Assembly (NCBI GenBank): GCA_022577435.1
Contig: JAKOON010000021.1
Coordinates: 8,713,199 to 8,777,198 of the forward strand
Direction: 5' to 3'
DNA from: Embiotoca jacksoni
Lineage: Eukaryota; Chordata; Actinopteri; Embiotocidae
DNA: 64,000 bases
The translations under genes and the position numbers were made by a program. Positions 21,601 to 32,799 of the stretch are shown piece by piece; position 1 is the stretch's first letter, and every line of letters begins with the position of its first letter. Below the pieces are notes generated by a model. The model saw only the letters and a program-made list of their open reading frames with translations, searched no databases and had not been told where the DNA came from.

Positions 21601-24600
21601 TTGTGGACAATTATGTTCTAATTTGAAATACGTTAAAATGTCTTCATTTCTGTGTGCCTGAAAAATTGAAGTGTAATGTTGAAAAAAAACGGTGCAGATG
21701 AGAGTCAAACACAACAGTAAAGCTGCAGGTCGTGAAACCAAAACAACCAGCTGAAAAACCCTAAAATGTTACTTGGAGCTGCAGTCGGAGGGTTCATTCA
21801 CTACATGCGTCAGATTCCACACATACGTAGTCGTAGTCCTTGTTCATAATGGAGGAGAATTATGACCAATCAGTTTAATCCTGTTTTTAGTTAAAAAACA
21901 ATTTACCACAATTTCCAATTTGCTTTTTACGAGAGGCTTCTTGTTTACCGTCCAAGAATATGAAGGATATGCTGGAAAAATTGCTTGTCTATCGAAGCAC
22001 TGAATCTGAGACGGCTACTGCTGTTTTCTTTGTTGGGATTCAGGGTAAACCTTTGCTTGCCGGCCTTCCTGATGCGGTTTACGTCATCTCACGAGCATCG
22101 TTGTCAAAGTCTCGCTGTATCTGGAAAACGGGATTCGTGGTCTGAACCTCGGTTATTCGGAAGATGCAAAATCTTTTTATTTAAATCTTTTAAAAGCTCT
22201 TTTCACTGACAGTTTTTCACGGCCCGGTTTGGTGATGAGATTGAGAATTCATCAGTTTTCCGTTTTTTTTTTTTTTTTTTCTCTTTTTCTTGTAAATAAA
22301 CAGATCTTTCTTGTATAAATCTTGAGAGGAATCAGAATTTTTGATAAGTATTTCTCTCACTTGGTGTTCCTCATAAAAAACCTACTCAATTCACAGAGGT
22401 ATCATTTTCCCCTGGCGTTCTTCACACTCTGGACTGAGCGCTCTGTTTATGCCGGAGGTTTATATTATCAAATTGTAATTGATGACATTTCAGGGTCTCA
22501 TGACAGAATTAGATTATCAGCAGCATCTTCGGCTGCTCCACTTCAACAGCTGGCAGTTGCAGCGAGCGGCCAAGCTCGTAATCAAGAGTGAAATGTTCTG
22601 GTTTTTCTAAATCTGGTTAGACGGGTTAGTGGGCGATTTATTCCACATTCCATGCCAACCACATGACGGGCCGATGTGTCAATATTGACAGTCTCGTGTC
22701 CTGGATAGCGCGTTGTTTACTTGGGTCTGTCGGTGGAAAACGGTCCCAGAACGGAGGTCGCATTTACCCGTGTTTCTGTCTGAATTCGAGTCATAAAAAA
22801 AAAAAAAAAAAAAAAGGAAAATCCGCTCTCAAGGACTATTATTACTGAGTATTAACCTTTCGTAACCTGCCTCATCTTCACTTAAATATCATGCAGGCTG
22901 CACAGTTACCGTCAGCTGTACATATATGACACGTATGCTCATTACTTTAGTCCAAAGATACTCAGAAACGTTTCTGTTTTTTGCTCAACACTTCCTGTTT
23001 TTAGTAATGGAATCACTGCAGTACCCAACACCTTTATGAATCTGTAAATAGGTCACGAGTGCTTATTCCCAGTCTGATACATTCGCGTGACAAAGAGCTA
23101 CTGTGTACATCTGTGAGCCGTTATTGAGACCACTGAAGGTCAATAAAGCCGACGACATGTTCAGACTGCGAGCGAGTTAGATTTGTTCTTTCAGATTTGA
23201 TCTTCAAGTGAAGGCTCTCTACTTTCTTCACGTTCAAGTGGAGTAGATTTGTGTCTTTACTGTCAGTGAACGCTTCATCTCAGTAGAATGAAGGTGTCAG
23301 TCACTGAGTGATTGCACAATTTATCCCACTTCTCTCTGATGTGGCTACGAACCATATTTCTATGGTGAGCACATGATTTGGTATTGGCAGGAACCTACGA
23401 AAGCATTTGTGGAGGATTGTTTTGAATCAAGTTCTGCTTTATAAAGCGTGTGAATAGTTCAATATTTTCCAGGGAATCCGACAGCATAACATTGCTTTTA
23501 TGCCACCGGGGTGGCAAGAACTGGAAGCATTATGTTTTTCATTTTTCCGTTCTTTGAAGGGAATTTATTCAAATTTGGCACAAACGTTCACTCGGTCCCA
23601 ATGATGAACTGATTAGATTTTGCGGGTCGCTGTGACTTCACGTCCAGCTCATCCATCCGTCTCATTCTTGTGAATTAGTTAGCTAAGAAAGAAAAAATAA
23701 CTATACAATCCAGGTGTGCTGCCTAATTCAGTCCAGAATGAACTGCACAGTCACACCACACTGCAGCGCTCCTCCCTTCATGTGCTTGTAATTCATTTAC
23801 TCTTGGCAGCTTTACTGTGGTTATCTGTGTGGATTATAGATTCTTCCCTACAGATGATCACACCATGTATTTTTTCTTCATCTTATCAAACAGTGCTGCA
23901 GCAGAATTGGCGGCAAAGTCATTTGTAAATAGATTTTTTTACAGCTCTTGGCATCAAACGTTTGCAAAGATTGTCGATGTTTTTCTTAATGCTTTTCCAT
24001 CAGGTGCTGTCTTAGCTGAAAGCTTGTTGTCAGTCTTGGTTGGCTTTTTGCATATAATATGTATGCTGAACATTATATACAGATTCCATGATTATTAGAT
24101 AATTCCCGTTTGTGTAATAACATAATTTTGTCCATCGGCTGTCACGTCTGAGACTAATCCTTTCAGACTTTTCTCATCATCATGTGCTTTTGATAAAACG
24201 TCCATTAAGTAACCACTTGGACACTCCAGAAGCTGAATATGTCATTTACTCTGTAATGAGATTCTCTAATAGGCTGTTGATGGTTGCTAATTTTACACAA
24301 TTTACAACACGTGTTTTGTTTTTTGTTTTTTTGTTTTGCTGTAAAGTTTGAAGGAGATACAAACATTCGGCTTTACAGAACTTTGTGTCTTTTTTAGGGT
24401 CTTATTAAAATCAGAGGCGACAAATGCTGGAGAGACCTCACCTGCATGGACTACCACTACGAGGTGAGTGCACAGTGTTGTGTGTTTATTGTGTGGTGTG
24501 TCTGTCCAATTCCCTGCTTGTTAGCCTGTTACAGTACACGATGATTCATCTTCATCTCCTGCTTTTCATCCATAAATTGATTTGATGCTGTAGGTTCCTC

Positions 24601-27057
24601 ATTAAGTTCTTGCATTTCATTGCTTAAGAAGTGCCACTAAAGTTCAGCGACGGCGCCTCTAACAACTGAAAAAAAACGTAATTGATTTAAATCTGGCCAT
24701 CATCTCCTTCTAAGTAGTCCCCTTATGCAGCAGTACACTTCACTGGATCTCCTCCACGGCGTCAAAATGGTCTTTTTTGGGAGAGAAAAAGATGTTGCAG
24801 GGAGCCCAATCTGGTGAGGAGCAATGATTGTGTTGTTGGAGGTGAGAACTGAGTTACCATGGTGCCACATGGGCCTTAAAACCAAACCAATAAGCAAAAC
24901 AAAACACTGCAGAGTTGGGTCATAATTCTTTGAGGGTTTTTTTTTTACTACAAGTGACACCTTTCTTAATACACGCAGTCAGCTGATCCCTTGTACATTC
25001 ACGGTTATTAATTAGAGAAGCTTTAAGACACTTTGTTCATGAAAGATTTGACCTTTTCTCGGCTGAACACTTTAAAAAGAAATGTTCCCATTGTGAAATC
25101 CTAAGGCTGTCTGCTGATCTCTGGGAAGTAACAGTAGAAAACACCACAGTAATGATCCCGGGGAACCAAGGACTTCAAATCTGTGCGTAGATGACACTTG
25201 CAGTAGAGTATTATAATACTTTACTTTGTAATTATTACCAGCATGACCAGCAGAACCAGACTCATTCCTGCAGTTCCCAAAAGCCCGTTTTCATGACCAA
25301 TTGAACACCTAAGACTAATCCAGATATACAAAAACATTGGGCCTTGGCTTTGTCTCCTGAGGGGTTGCAATGAACTCACATCAGGCTAACGCGTTACAGG
25401 AACCGCTGCTGTGGGTTTCAATAAATCAGTCTCTCTTTCACAGAGCGTGACGTTGTTTAAATCCAGTGTTTGTTTCCCCCCCCCGTGGGACGCTCAGCCG
25501 CTCTGAGTGTTACCACGCCGCAGAGGGAGGAGGGCCACCTTCTGTAATTGACATAGACAGGAATACACCGGCTCCTATGGGACCGGATGACTGGAGATGA
25601 CACACACACACACAGATCAAAAATACAGTAGAGATAGTCTCACTGTCTGAAATATAATGAGAAGGTAGGATAGGCTATAATACTCTGGTTCCTGTGGGAC
25701 TTGATAGCGAGCACTGTGTGGAATTTATATGCGTGTATATATAATGTATATGTATTTGATTTGTGCAAGTAGATTGGGAATTATATACTACTTGTAGATT
25801 TGAAGTGTCTCAACAACTATTGGAGAGTTGCCATAAGATACATACGAACCCATCTCCATTTTTCTTCTAGCCTTGTTTTGGTCCTTCAGCCGTTGAGGAA
25901 AACAATTTTGTGTCTGTAAGAGTCAGAGACATAATGACCCAAAACCTGTAAAAGATGATGCAAGAATGGGTGAAAGTTGCTGATCAGTAGATTCGGGTGC
26001 TGATTTGTCGGTGGGATCAGGAGCGTGAGCAACAAACAGTGCAGCAGTTTCTTATTGCCGGAATTGTTGACAGGTTTGAGTGCCTGAAGATAGACTAACT
26101 TTAAAATAAAACTAGGTCACCTTGTAAAGGGAAAATAGCACCTTTTTTTTTCTTTTTCTTTTCTTACAAATGAACAGTTCAGTTCAAAATAAAATGCACT
26201 CTTGCTTAATTGAGTACCACAACGCGTTGGCCGACATTTCCAGGTTAACTCGGTGACTTCGCAGCTGTTCCGACCTTTACTGCTGTTAACAATGCATTTT
26301 AAGAACTGCTGTGTGGCCGCGGTGGCTGGAAAAAAAAGCTGCAGAGGCTTGCTTTAACGAAACTCTGAATTCAAGTCTGAAATGGGAGAACTAAATGCTT
26401 GCATAGGGGATTCTTTAGTTCCATGCTGACCGGTATTTTAGGTTTGTGTACCAGAAAAGGTGTTGTCACCTGACAACTCGTCTTACAATGTGGCGCTTAT
26501 TTCGCGCTCGGTCAGTTTTCCCTGGTCTGGTCCGAGTTCAAGTGTCAACGGCCTAAAGGGTAATGTGGATTTACACGCCCACGCGCACGGGGAGCACCGG
26601 AAGCCACTGGCGCCAGGTGAAGCCTTATTAACCCCCTCTGACACACTGCTCCCTTTCAGGAGCTGCAGATCTCCTCCTGTCCTGACTCCCTGGGGGGCTG
26701 CGGAGGTGTGTTTCGGCATAGTTGGCGTTTTGTTTTGCGTCGCGCTGTTTGTTGTAATGCAGCTAGTTTTCTAGCCCTGTGGGGTTGTTTGGTTGTCTGA
26801 GGTTGCAGGCTCCGTGCCCTTGAATTTCCGGGAGTGTTTTGGTAAGCTACAGGTTAAATAACTCCCAACGTTTTCCCCTCGATTCCATAAAAACAACACG
26901 AGTATAGATTAGTATGCCAGCTGTCTTGTTTTCCTTTTTCCTCCACCTATTCCTGTGCTAAATGTATTTGTCACCACCTTCCCCGACACCGTCTGCATGT
27001 TCAGCTATTACACGGTGTTGCATGCAACCACCTCGCGCGCGCGCACACACACTCCGT

Positions 27058-27107
<50 letters not shown>

Positions 27108-29165
27108 CGCTCTGTGTGTTTTCTGCACGTAGGTGGAGTCGCCTTCATTTCGGTAACGTTCCATCTTTATTTAGACGTGGAAATGTTTCCCTAAAAGTGT
27201 GGCACCGTTAATTACTCTCCATCCCGGCCTGAGACGAGAGTCGGTGCCAAAGTAAAGCAGAGAAAACTTCCATCTCCAGCAGAAGAAGCAGTCTTGTGTT
27301 TACAACACGTTTAAAGGCGAAGCAGACTCTGCACATGATCAAACCTTCTTTTTTGATGTCAAAAAATAATGGAAAAATCATTTATTTAATGATTATGATT
27401 ACCTGCCCCCCTCTCCCTGCCCCCCGTCCCCTCCCCTCTCTGACATTTGTCCTCTTGACCGTGACCTCTGTGTGTCTCCAGACGCAGCCAGTTCCCAACC
27501 CCATGTCGTACTACATGCATCGCTCCCCGTGGTGGGTCCATCGCTTCGAGACGTTGTCCAACCACTTCATCGAGCTCATTGTCCCCTTCTTCACCGTCTT
27601 CGGCAGGCGGATGTGCATCGTGAACGGAGCCATCCAGATCCTTTTCCAGGTAACTCGCGCTGGTCGCCATCACACGGGACCGAATGATGACCGACACGGG
27701 GATGGTCGATGGATAATAAACAGCAGTAGTTAGGTGATGGAGACATACAGTAGGTGGTGCTCATTCTCCATCTGGGTATGCATTACCGCCACCTTCAGAC
27801 TGGAGAAACATATTACAACCAGGCACCGGTAAAAACAGCAGAAGCAAGGAAGGACGATAGTCGCACGCACTGATCGATTTTCTCAAAACATCAACTGTAC
27901 ATTCACTTAGAAACGCTGCTTTGTTTTCAACTTATCAAACTTATTTAACTGATAATTGAAATGGTTTACTTTGCTTTAAATGTGTGGCATATTTTTTAAA
28001 TCTATAACTAAACACGGAGTCTGTTTCAACTGAAAAATTCCAAACAGTTCTGAAACCTGCTAAAGAGAAGAATGTGAGTGAGGCAGGAGTTTAAATTGAC
28101 TGTTTAGGAGAGACGAGTCAGAACGTTATTATTACATTAACCAGCTTTAATGGCTGGTGTGCAGGAATGTTTCATTGCATTGATCTGCATTCTCCATCAC
28201 TGTACACTTCAATTAAATTTGTGCATCATGTGCAGTGGGTGTCGGAGCACATGCAAGTTCGCCTGGTTCAAAAAGAAAAAAGTCACGACTGTATATTGCG
28301 GCATTTTATAAGTTTTCTTCTCTGTACTAACGGCCTTTTCTTGGCCTTTTCGGACCGTAGGTGGTTTTGATTGTGAGCGGGAACCTCAGTTTTCTCAACT
28401 GGCTGACCATCGTTCCCAGTTTGGCCTGTTTCGACGACGCAGCGGTCGGCTTCTTGTTTCGCTCAGGGGGCGGAGCCAAGAAGGCAGTGCTGGAGATACA
28501 GAATGAGGATAAAGCCGGACGCACACCGAAACCTACCAGAGGTACTGAGATTCAGTTTTTTACTCCATTGTTCTTTCAAAAAGTTGGTATTCTATTTTGC
28601 AAAGAATCACGAGATGCACAACATGGCTGCAGAAACAGGATACAGTTCAAATATAACATTGGTATTACTTACAATAGAAGCTAATGGCCTGCAGTAATAA
28701 AGGTAGAAGGTCTGGTCATACCGAAGAGGGAATTATGGGAAGAAAAGGAATTAGCACTTGGACAGCTGAGTGGCTGGGAAAAAATATGACACACGGTTTA
28801 TTGGAATTTAAAGTGATGTCGCTTCAATTTTTTGACAATGCGGACCGCTTCATAATGTGGTAAAAGTGTGAGAGCGGCCCCTCTCTAATTGGTCTCATCG
28901 GACCCATTAGTGTCGTTGCTTTATTGTGGGATGTTGCATAATAAAATAGCGGTGTACCTGGAGTGTGAGCGTGTTTGAATCATTTGAACAGACCCAGTAA
29001 AGTGTGTCCTGGTGAGAAGTTTTATTTGGATTGCGCTGATGTCTTTAACATGCGTTGAATAAGCTGGCAGAGTAGGAAGGAACTGACGCAGACTCGCCCG
29101 GCATTTGTCAATACCATCCGTCCTGTGATCTGGAGAAGCCGGAGCGTGTCTACGTGGTCACACCG

Positions 29166-29217
<52 letters not shown>

Positions 29218-29221
29218 ACGC

Positions 29222-29320
<99 letters not shown>

Positions 29321-30866
29321 TTACCAGACACTTACTAATGTGTCCTGGGATTTAAGATGCAATTACAGTTTTCAACTGGGCATCATAGTTTTACTTTGAA
29401 ATACATGAACACAACCGGCAACAGTGAACAGAACTGAATAAGTAAACAAACATGTCAGCAGCGACACGCATCGCTCTGTGCAGTTTCATCGCCTTTGTCC
29501 GTCTCCGGTGTCAGAATACGAAGTTCTTTCTTTTTGTTTTTCAGGTATGTTGATACGTCGGGTGGTGAACGTTTCTTTGGGCATTCTGATTGGCTGCCTG
29601 AGCGTCCCCGTGGTGATGAACCTGTTGAGCTCCAGGCAGGTGATGAACACCTCCTTCGACCCGCTGCGCATCGTCAACACCTACGGGGCCTTCGGCAGGT
29701 ACAGTTCTAGAGTTGGAAGTGGATTACAGGACGGTGTTAGCAGAGCGACCTTCATTACGGATCACTGCTGGAATCTAACTCAATACACACTTTATTTTCA
29801 TATCACTTTATACTTCTTCAACTTCACTACATCCCAGTAGCAAATCAAGATTCTTGCACACAAAACGCATGAAGAGTTGATCAAATATATGATGCTTTTT
29901 GTTATAAATTGAACCAAGAGCAGCTTTAACAATTAGTTGATGCATTTATTAGCCCATTTTTTTTCTGCCATTATTTGTCCTAATTTGGCCATTGTCCCCA
30001 AATTGGATCATTTCCAGCTTCTCAGACAGGAGGTCTTGCTACCTTTCTTTTGCCTTTTGATTTGCATTCCTCACCATATTCTGAATTTCACAAACCAAAG
30101 AATCAATTGATGAACCACTCAACTGGCATTTTATTTGGTACACGTAACTCAAATCAGCACAGATGAACAGCCCTGCAATAAACCCTTTCTTTTATGCACA
30201 TTATAATGTCCAACTTGTGGTTGCTGTTGAACTGTGCAGCGGTGTGTATATAGAGAGGTTTCTTTTATTCGGCCTACCCTCTTTGAAATACATGGGATGG
30301 ACAAATTATTGGAAACTGCAGTACAGTTCAACAGCACCCAAACAATGAAACCTCCAAAACAACCCATAAACAGTGTGAGTCAGCACTTTATCAGAGGTGG
30401 TGTAACCTATAAATTGCCAACTGAGAGTATTCATAATGAAACTATTAAAATACATAATTGTCAGAAATTGCCTGCAAGTCTACCAACGGTAAAAAAAAAA
30501 AAACTGTTTACACATTCATGCATTTACAATAATCACATCAAATCTTTGCCATGTACATGTTTAGACTTATGATTTGACAGTGTGTGCTGGTGCGTGTGAA
30601 AGCGTCCGTTTCCCACCTTTCCCTTCTTCTCTGCTCTGACCAGCATCACCAAGGAGCGTACCGAGGTGATCTTCCAGGGCACTCTGAGCCCAGATCCCAA
30701 AGACGCCGAGGCAGTTTGGGAGGACTATCAGTTCCTTTGTAAGCCGGGAGACGTTTACCGGCGGCCGTGCCTCATTTCTCCGTACCACTACCGACTGGAC
30801 TGGCTCATGTGGTTCGCTGCCTTCCAGGTGAGAACAAACCCACAAACCTGTGCGTGAACACGTTGA

Positions 30867-30908
<42 letters not shown>

Positions 30909-32397
30909 GTGTATCAATTATTTCCCCTTATTTGCATGTTTTTTTTTTTTTTTTTCAACCATTGTGGCTTTTTGCGTTCTAATTAAATTAACATGGAGGA
31001 GCTTCGGTGTGCTTTTGTGACACTAGGGGGCAGTAGTTCCATGTATTTACATCCAACTCATCTCAGAACAAACTGGCTATAATCTGTTTGTCCTTCAGCC
31101 TCAATCTATTAATCTGTTGCTGTTTTTGTGTTTCTGTTCCTTGTTTTGTCTGACTCTCAGTATCTTTCTTCTTATTTACTTCTTCCCCTTTTTCTCACAA
31201 ACTCTTCATCTCTTCATCTTTATCTTTTTAATATAAATTTTTTTTGCCATAATCTCTCCACACTCCCTGTTTTTTTTGTTTCTTTGATTCCCAATATGCC
31301 TCTTTAAAAATCATCCTTCTTCACATTCCGATCTCTTCCGCACCGCTCTGTTATGTTTTCTAACATATCGTCTCCTTTGTTTTGGGACAGACCTACGAGC
31401 AGAGTGAGTGGGTGATCCACATAGCAGGACGTCTGCTCTCCAACGACAGCGCCGTCCTCTCGCTGCTCGACCACAACCCCTTCCAAGGCAGAAAGTCACC
31501 GAGGTGAAGACGGAGCACACAGTCGACACCAACCTAAAAGAAAAAGAAAAGCTCCTGTTGTTACTTTTGGTTTCAACTGTCGTTTTCTGAAATCACACTC
31601 TATCGTTCTAATAATGATCAAGCTTTGGTTCCAGACATGTATCTGTCTTTTAAAGGATGTTTACATGGAACAATCAAATTACAATCCCATACCCCCCACA
31701 AGCAATTCTCTTCTATTCTCATGTCCCATCTGATGAAGGTAAAAGCAGAAAATGTCTTTCTTTTTTTTTTTTTTTTGCTAAAATGCAAAAGCTTAAATAT
31801 ATATATAGGCTGAGCACCGTCTCACAATGCATGCTGGGACAACGCAGTCACATGAAAATGTAACTACATCCCAACAAACGACACATACGACTGATATTTC
31901 ACCGCAGGATTTGCTGGTAACGTTTGCAACTGTTGAAGTGCACGAGTCTACAATCAGAAGGAGATTCCACTAATTGGACCTGGATGGCATCAGGAGAAAG
32001 CTGTTGCTGTTCAAAGCCAACATTACAGCCAAACTTCAGTTTTCCAATACGCGCATGGCGGTGGTAGTATCATGGTTCAGGGTTGCTTGGCTACCTGATT
32101 GACTGAGAAGCTCGCTGTCATTGTTTGAACTTTTCATTGGGACAATGATCGTCTTTGAAACATCTGTAATTGTAAAAGTAAATTTTAGTTTTCTGTCTTT
32201 TTCCTCTCAGGTGGGTTCGAGGAGAACATTTCAGATACAAGTTCAGCCAGCCGGGAAGCTCCAGCGCGGCGGAGGGCAAGTGGTGGCTCAGGAAACGCAT
32301 CGGAGCCTACTTCCCCCCCGTGGACCTGGAAGGACTCAGGGGCTACTTCCAGTCCAGGAACTGGCCCCATCCTCACACACCACCCAACAGGAAGTGA
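15655..32397 (+). CDS. lmf1: LMF1, lipase maturation factor 1
   Basis: LMF1 is a polytopic ER membrane protein required for folding and dimer assembly of lipoprotein lipase, hepatic lipase and endothelial lipase. Eleven exons splice in frame to 577 residues (human about 567): 15655-15865, 16729-17038, 17602-17612, 19281-19429, 24398-24463, 27482-27649, 28361-28541, 29545-29698, 30644-30827, 31391-31503 and 32211-32397. The start ATG is in good context (A at -3, G at +4). The cytosolic N-terminus is charged (RRRRVDSRKTE). The first membrane span is at about 60-78 and a hydrophobic pair at about 135-170. Conserved blocks include WYSFGWESQLLETGF, HRFETLSNHFIELIVPFF, SGNLSFLNWL, RPCLISPYHYRLDWLMWFAAFQ and KWWLRKRIGAYFPP (DUF1222). 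The C-terminal half, where human truncations cause combined lipase deficiency, is intact. The third exon is only 11 nt. Closest alternative is LMF2, but the sequence follows LMF1 throughout. Confidence 0.97.
16123..16165. repeat. (TCC)n-like pyrimidine repeat
   Basis: Imperfect CTC/TCC triplets on the + strand in lmf1 intron 1; the opposite strand is purine-rich. Confidence 0.8.
17602..17612 (+). other. lmf1: lmf1 microexon 3 (11 nt)
   Basis: GTACTCCTTTG is bounded by ctctctctgtag on the left and gtaagtg on the right. It completes the tryptophan codon TG|G left by exon 2, encodes Tyr-Ser-Phe and supplies the first base of the glycine completed by exon 4 (G|GT). The reading W-Y-S-F-G-W-E-S-Q matches the conserved LMF1 sequence. 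Since 11 is not a multiple of three, skipping it would shift the frame. Confidence 0.93.
17991..18190. repeat. Diverged tandem duplication, period 132 bp
   Basis: The run tttactgctaattattgg...ctctaaatgctttttaag at 17991 recurs as tttacagctaattattgg...ctttaaatgctttttaag at 18123, an offset of 132 bases. The sequence between the matching cores is more diverged. It lies in lmf1 intron 3. Confidence 0.7.
19430..24397. other. lmf1 intron 4, with AT-rich possible regulatory sequence
   Basis: A 5-kb intron. From about 20280 to 20880 it is unique-looking, low in simple repeats and rich in homeodomain-type cores (gctaattaatacattc, gagctaattagatttt, aaataaattagccgg). This is the texture of vertebrate conserved non-coding DNA, but conservation cannot be tested here. 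A dispersed repeat occurs at about 23500-23680. No exon was seen. Confidence 0.45.
23500..23680. repeat. Dispersed teleost repeat fragment
   Basis: Contains 'gaagggaatttattcaaatttggcacaaacgttcactcgg', 'atgatgaactgattagatttt' and 'tctcattcttgtgaa', an order I recognise from a widespread fish repeat with no coding potential. It lies inside lmf1 intron 4. Confidence 0.55.
25790..25960. repeat. Dispersed repeat fragment ('caacaactattgg' type)
   Basis: Contains 'gtctcaacaactattggagagttgccataaga', typical of a common percomorph repeat. A partner from the same broad family in opposite orientation appears near 63470-63700, where 'caagacaatccacccaaaagatattaagacattt' corresponds to the same end. It lies in lmf1 intron 5. 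Confidence 0.5.
27034..27101. repeat. (CG)n(CA)n compound microsatellite
   Basis: CGCGCGCGCG followed by CA units, a short break (ctccgtct), then about 20 more CA units, in lmf1 intron 5. Alternating purine-pyrimidine sequence favours Z-DNA. Confidence 0.9.
29164..29318. repeat. Long (CG)n(CA)n compound microsatellite
   Basis: About 155 bp of CG then CA dinucleotides broken by two short interruptions (ccacgcacacg, ccgc), in lmf1 intron 7. It begins with the same CG-to-CA junction as the arrays at 27034 and 49385. Confidence 0.93.
30871..30905. repeat. T35 homopolymer in lmf1 intron 9
   Basis: Thirty-five consecutive T starting about 40 bp after the exon 9 donor, with a second T run at about 30939-30955. 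The lengths are probably approximate. Confidence 0.88.
31021..31035 (+). promoter_or_regulatory. CTCF-like core in lmf1 intron 9
   Basis: CACTAGGGGGCAGTA fits the CTCF core (AGGGGGCRS preceded by CAYY). Similar AGGGGGCGC cores lie at 15402-15410 (+) and, on the - strand, at about 6098-6111. Occupancy cannot be judged from sequence. Confidence 0.3.
31950..32110 (+). mobile_element. Possible Tc1/mariner remnant in lmf1 intron 10
   Basis: The stretch 'catggcggtggtagtatcatggttcagggttgcttggct' reads approximately H-G-G-G-S-I-M-V-Q-G-C-L-A, resembling the conserved GGGSVMVWGCF block of Tc1-like transposases. It is very short and degraded, with no recognisable ends. Confidence 0.4.
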
Positions 32398-32788
32398 AGC
32401 CACGACCTCCGACATGACCTTCGACCACAGGGCCAAGAGGAAGTCAGGGGTGGTTTGAAAGAGGTCAGTTTGAGGCTGCTGGACTTGAACACAGGTTACA
32501 GTCGCTGAGGATGTCATCCGGTTTCACGAAGAACTGCTCGATAAAAGCTTTCCTGAAACCGAACATCCACCCATTTATTCCCAAACAATGTGAACGCTTC
32601 GAAGATTTCAATTCGAGATGTGTATTCAGCGATCACAAATTGGATGTTTAATTTCTGGCTTTGGTTATGAAACATGAATATTGAAAATGACTACAATATT
32701 AAAAATGATCTTCCAATCAGGCTGTAGCTACAGTGAGCAGCTGTTTGTTCTGCTAATTCATCTTTGGTGGGATCGCAGCTGCGGGGCC

Positions 32789-32794
32789 AATAAA
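32789..32794 (+). terminator. Poly(A) signal candidate of lmf1
   Basis: A canonical AATAAA lies about 390 nt after the lmf1 stop codon, in the context ggccaataaactc. It is the first such hexamer downstream. Confidence 0.5.
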
Positions 32795-32799
32795 CTCAC

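Noticed and set aside
26460..26774. 104-codon frame ending in a hydrophobic segment
   Set aside because: It lies in lmf1 intron 5 on the same strand with no supporting splice sites. The hydrophobic end alone is weak evidence.
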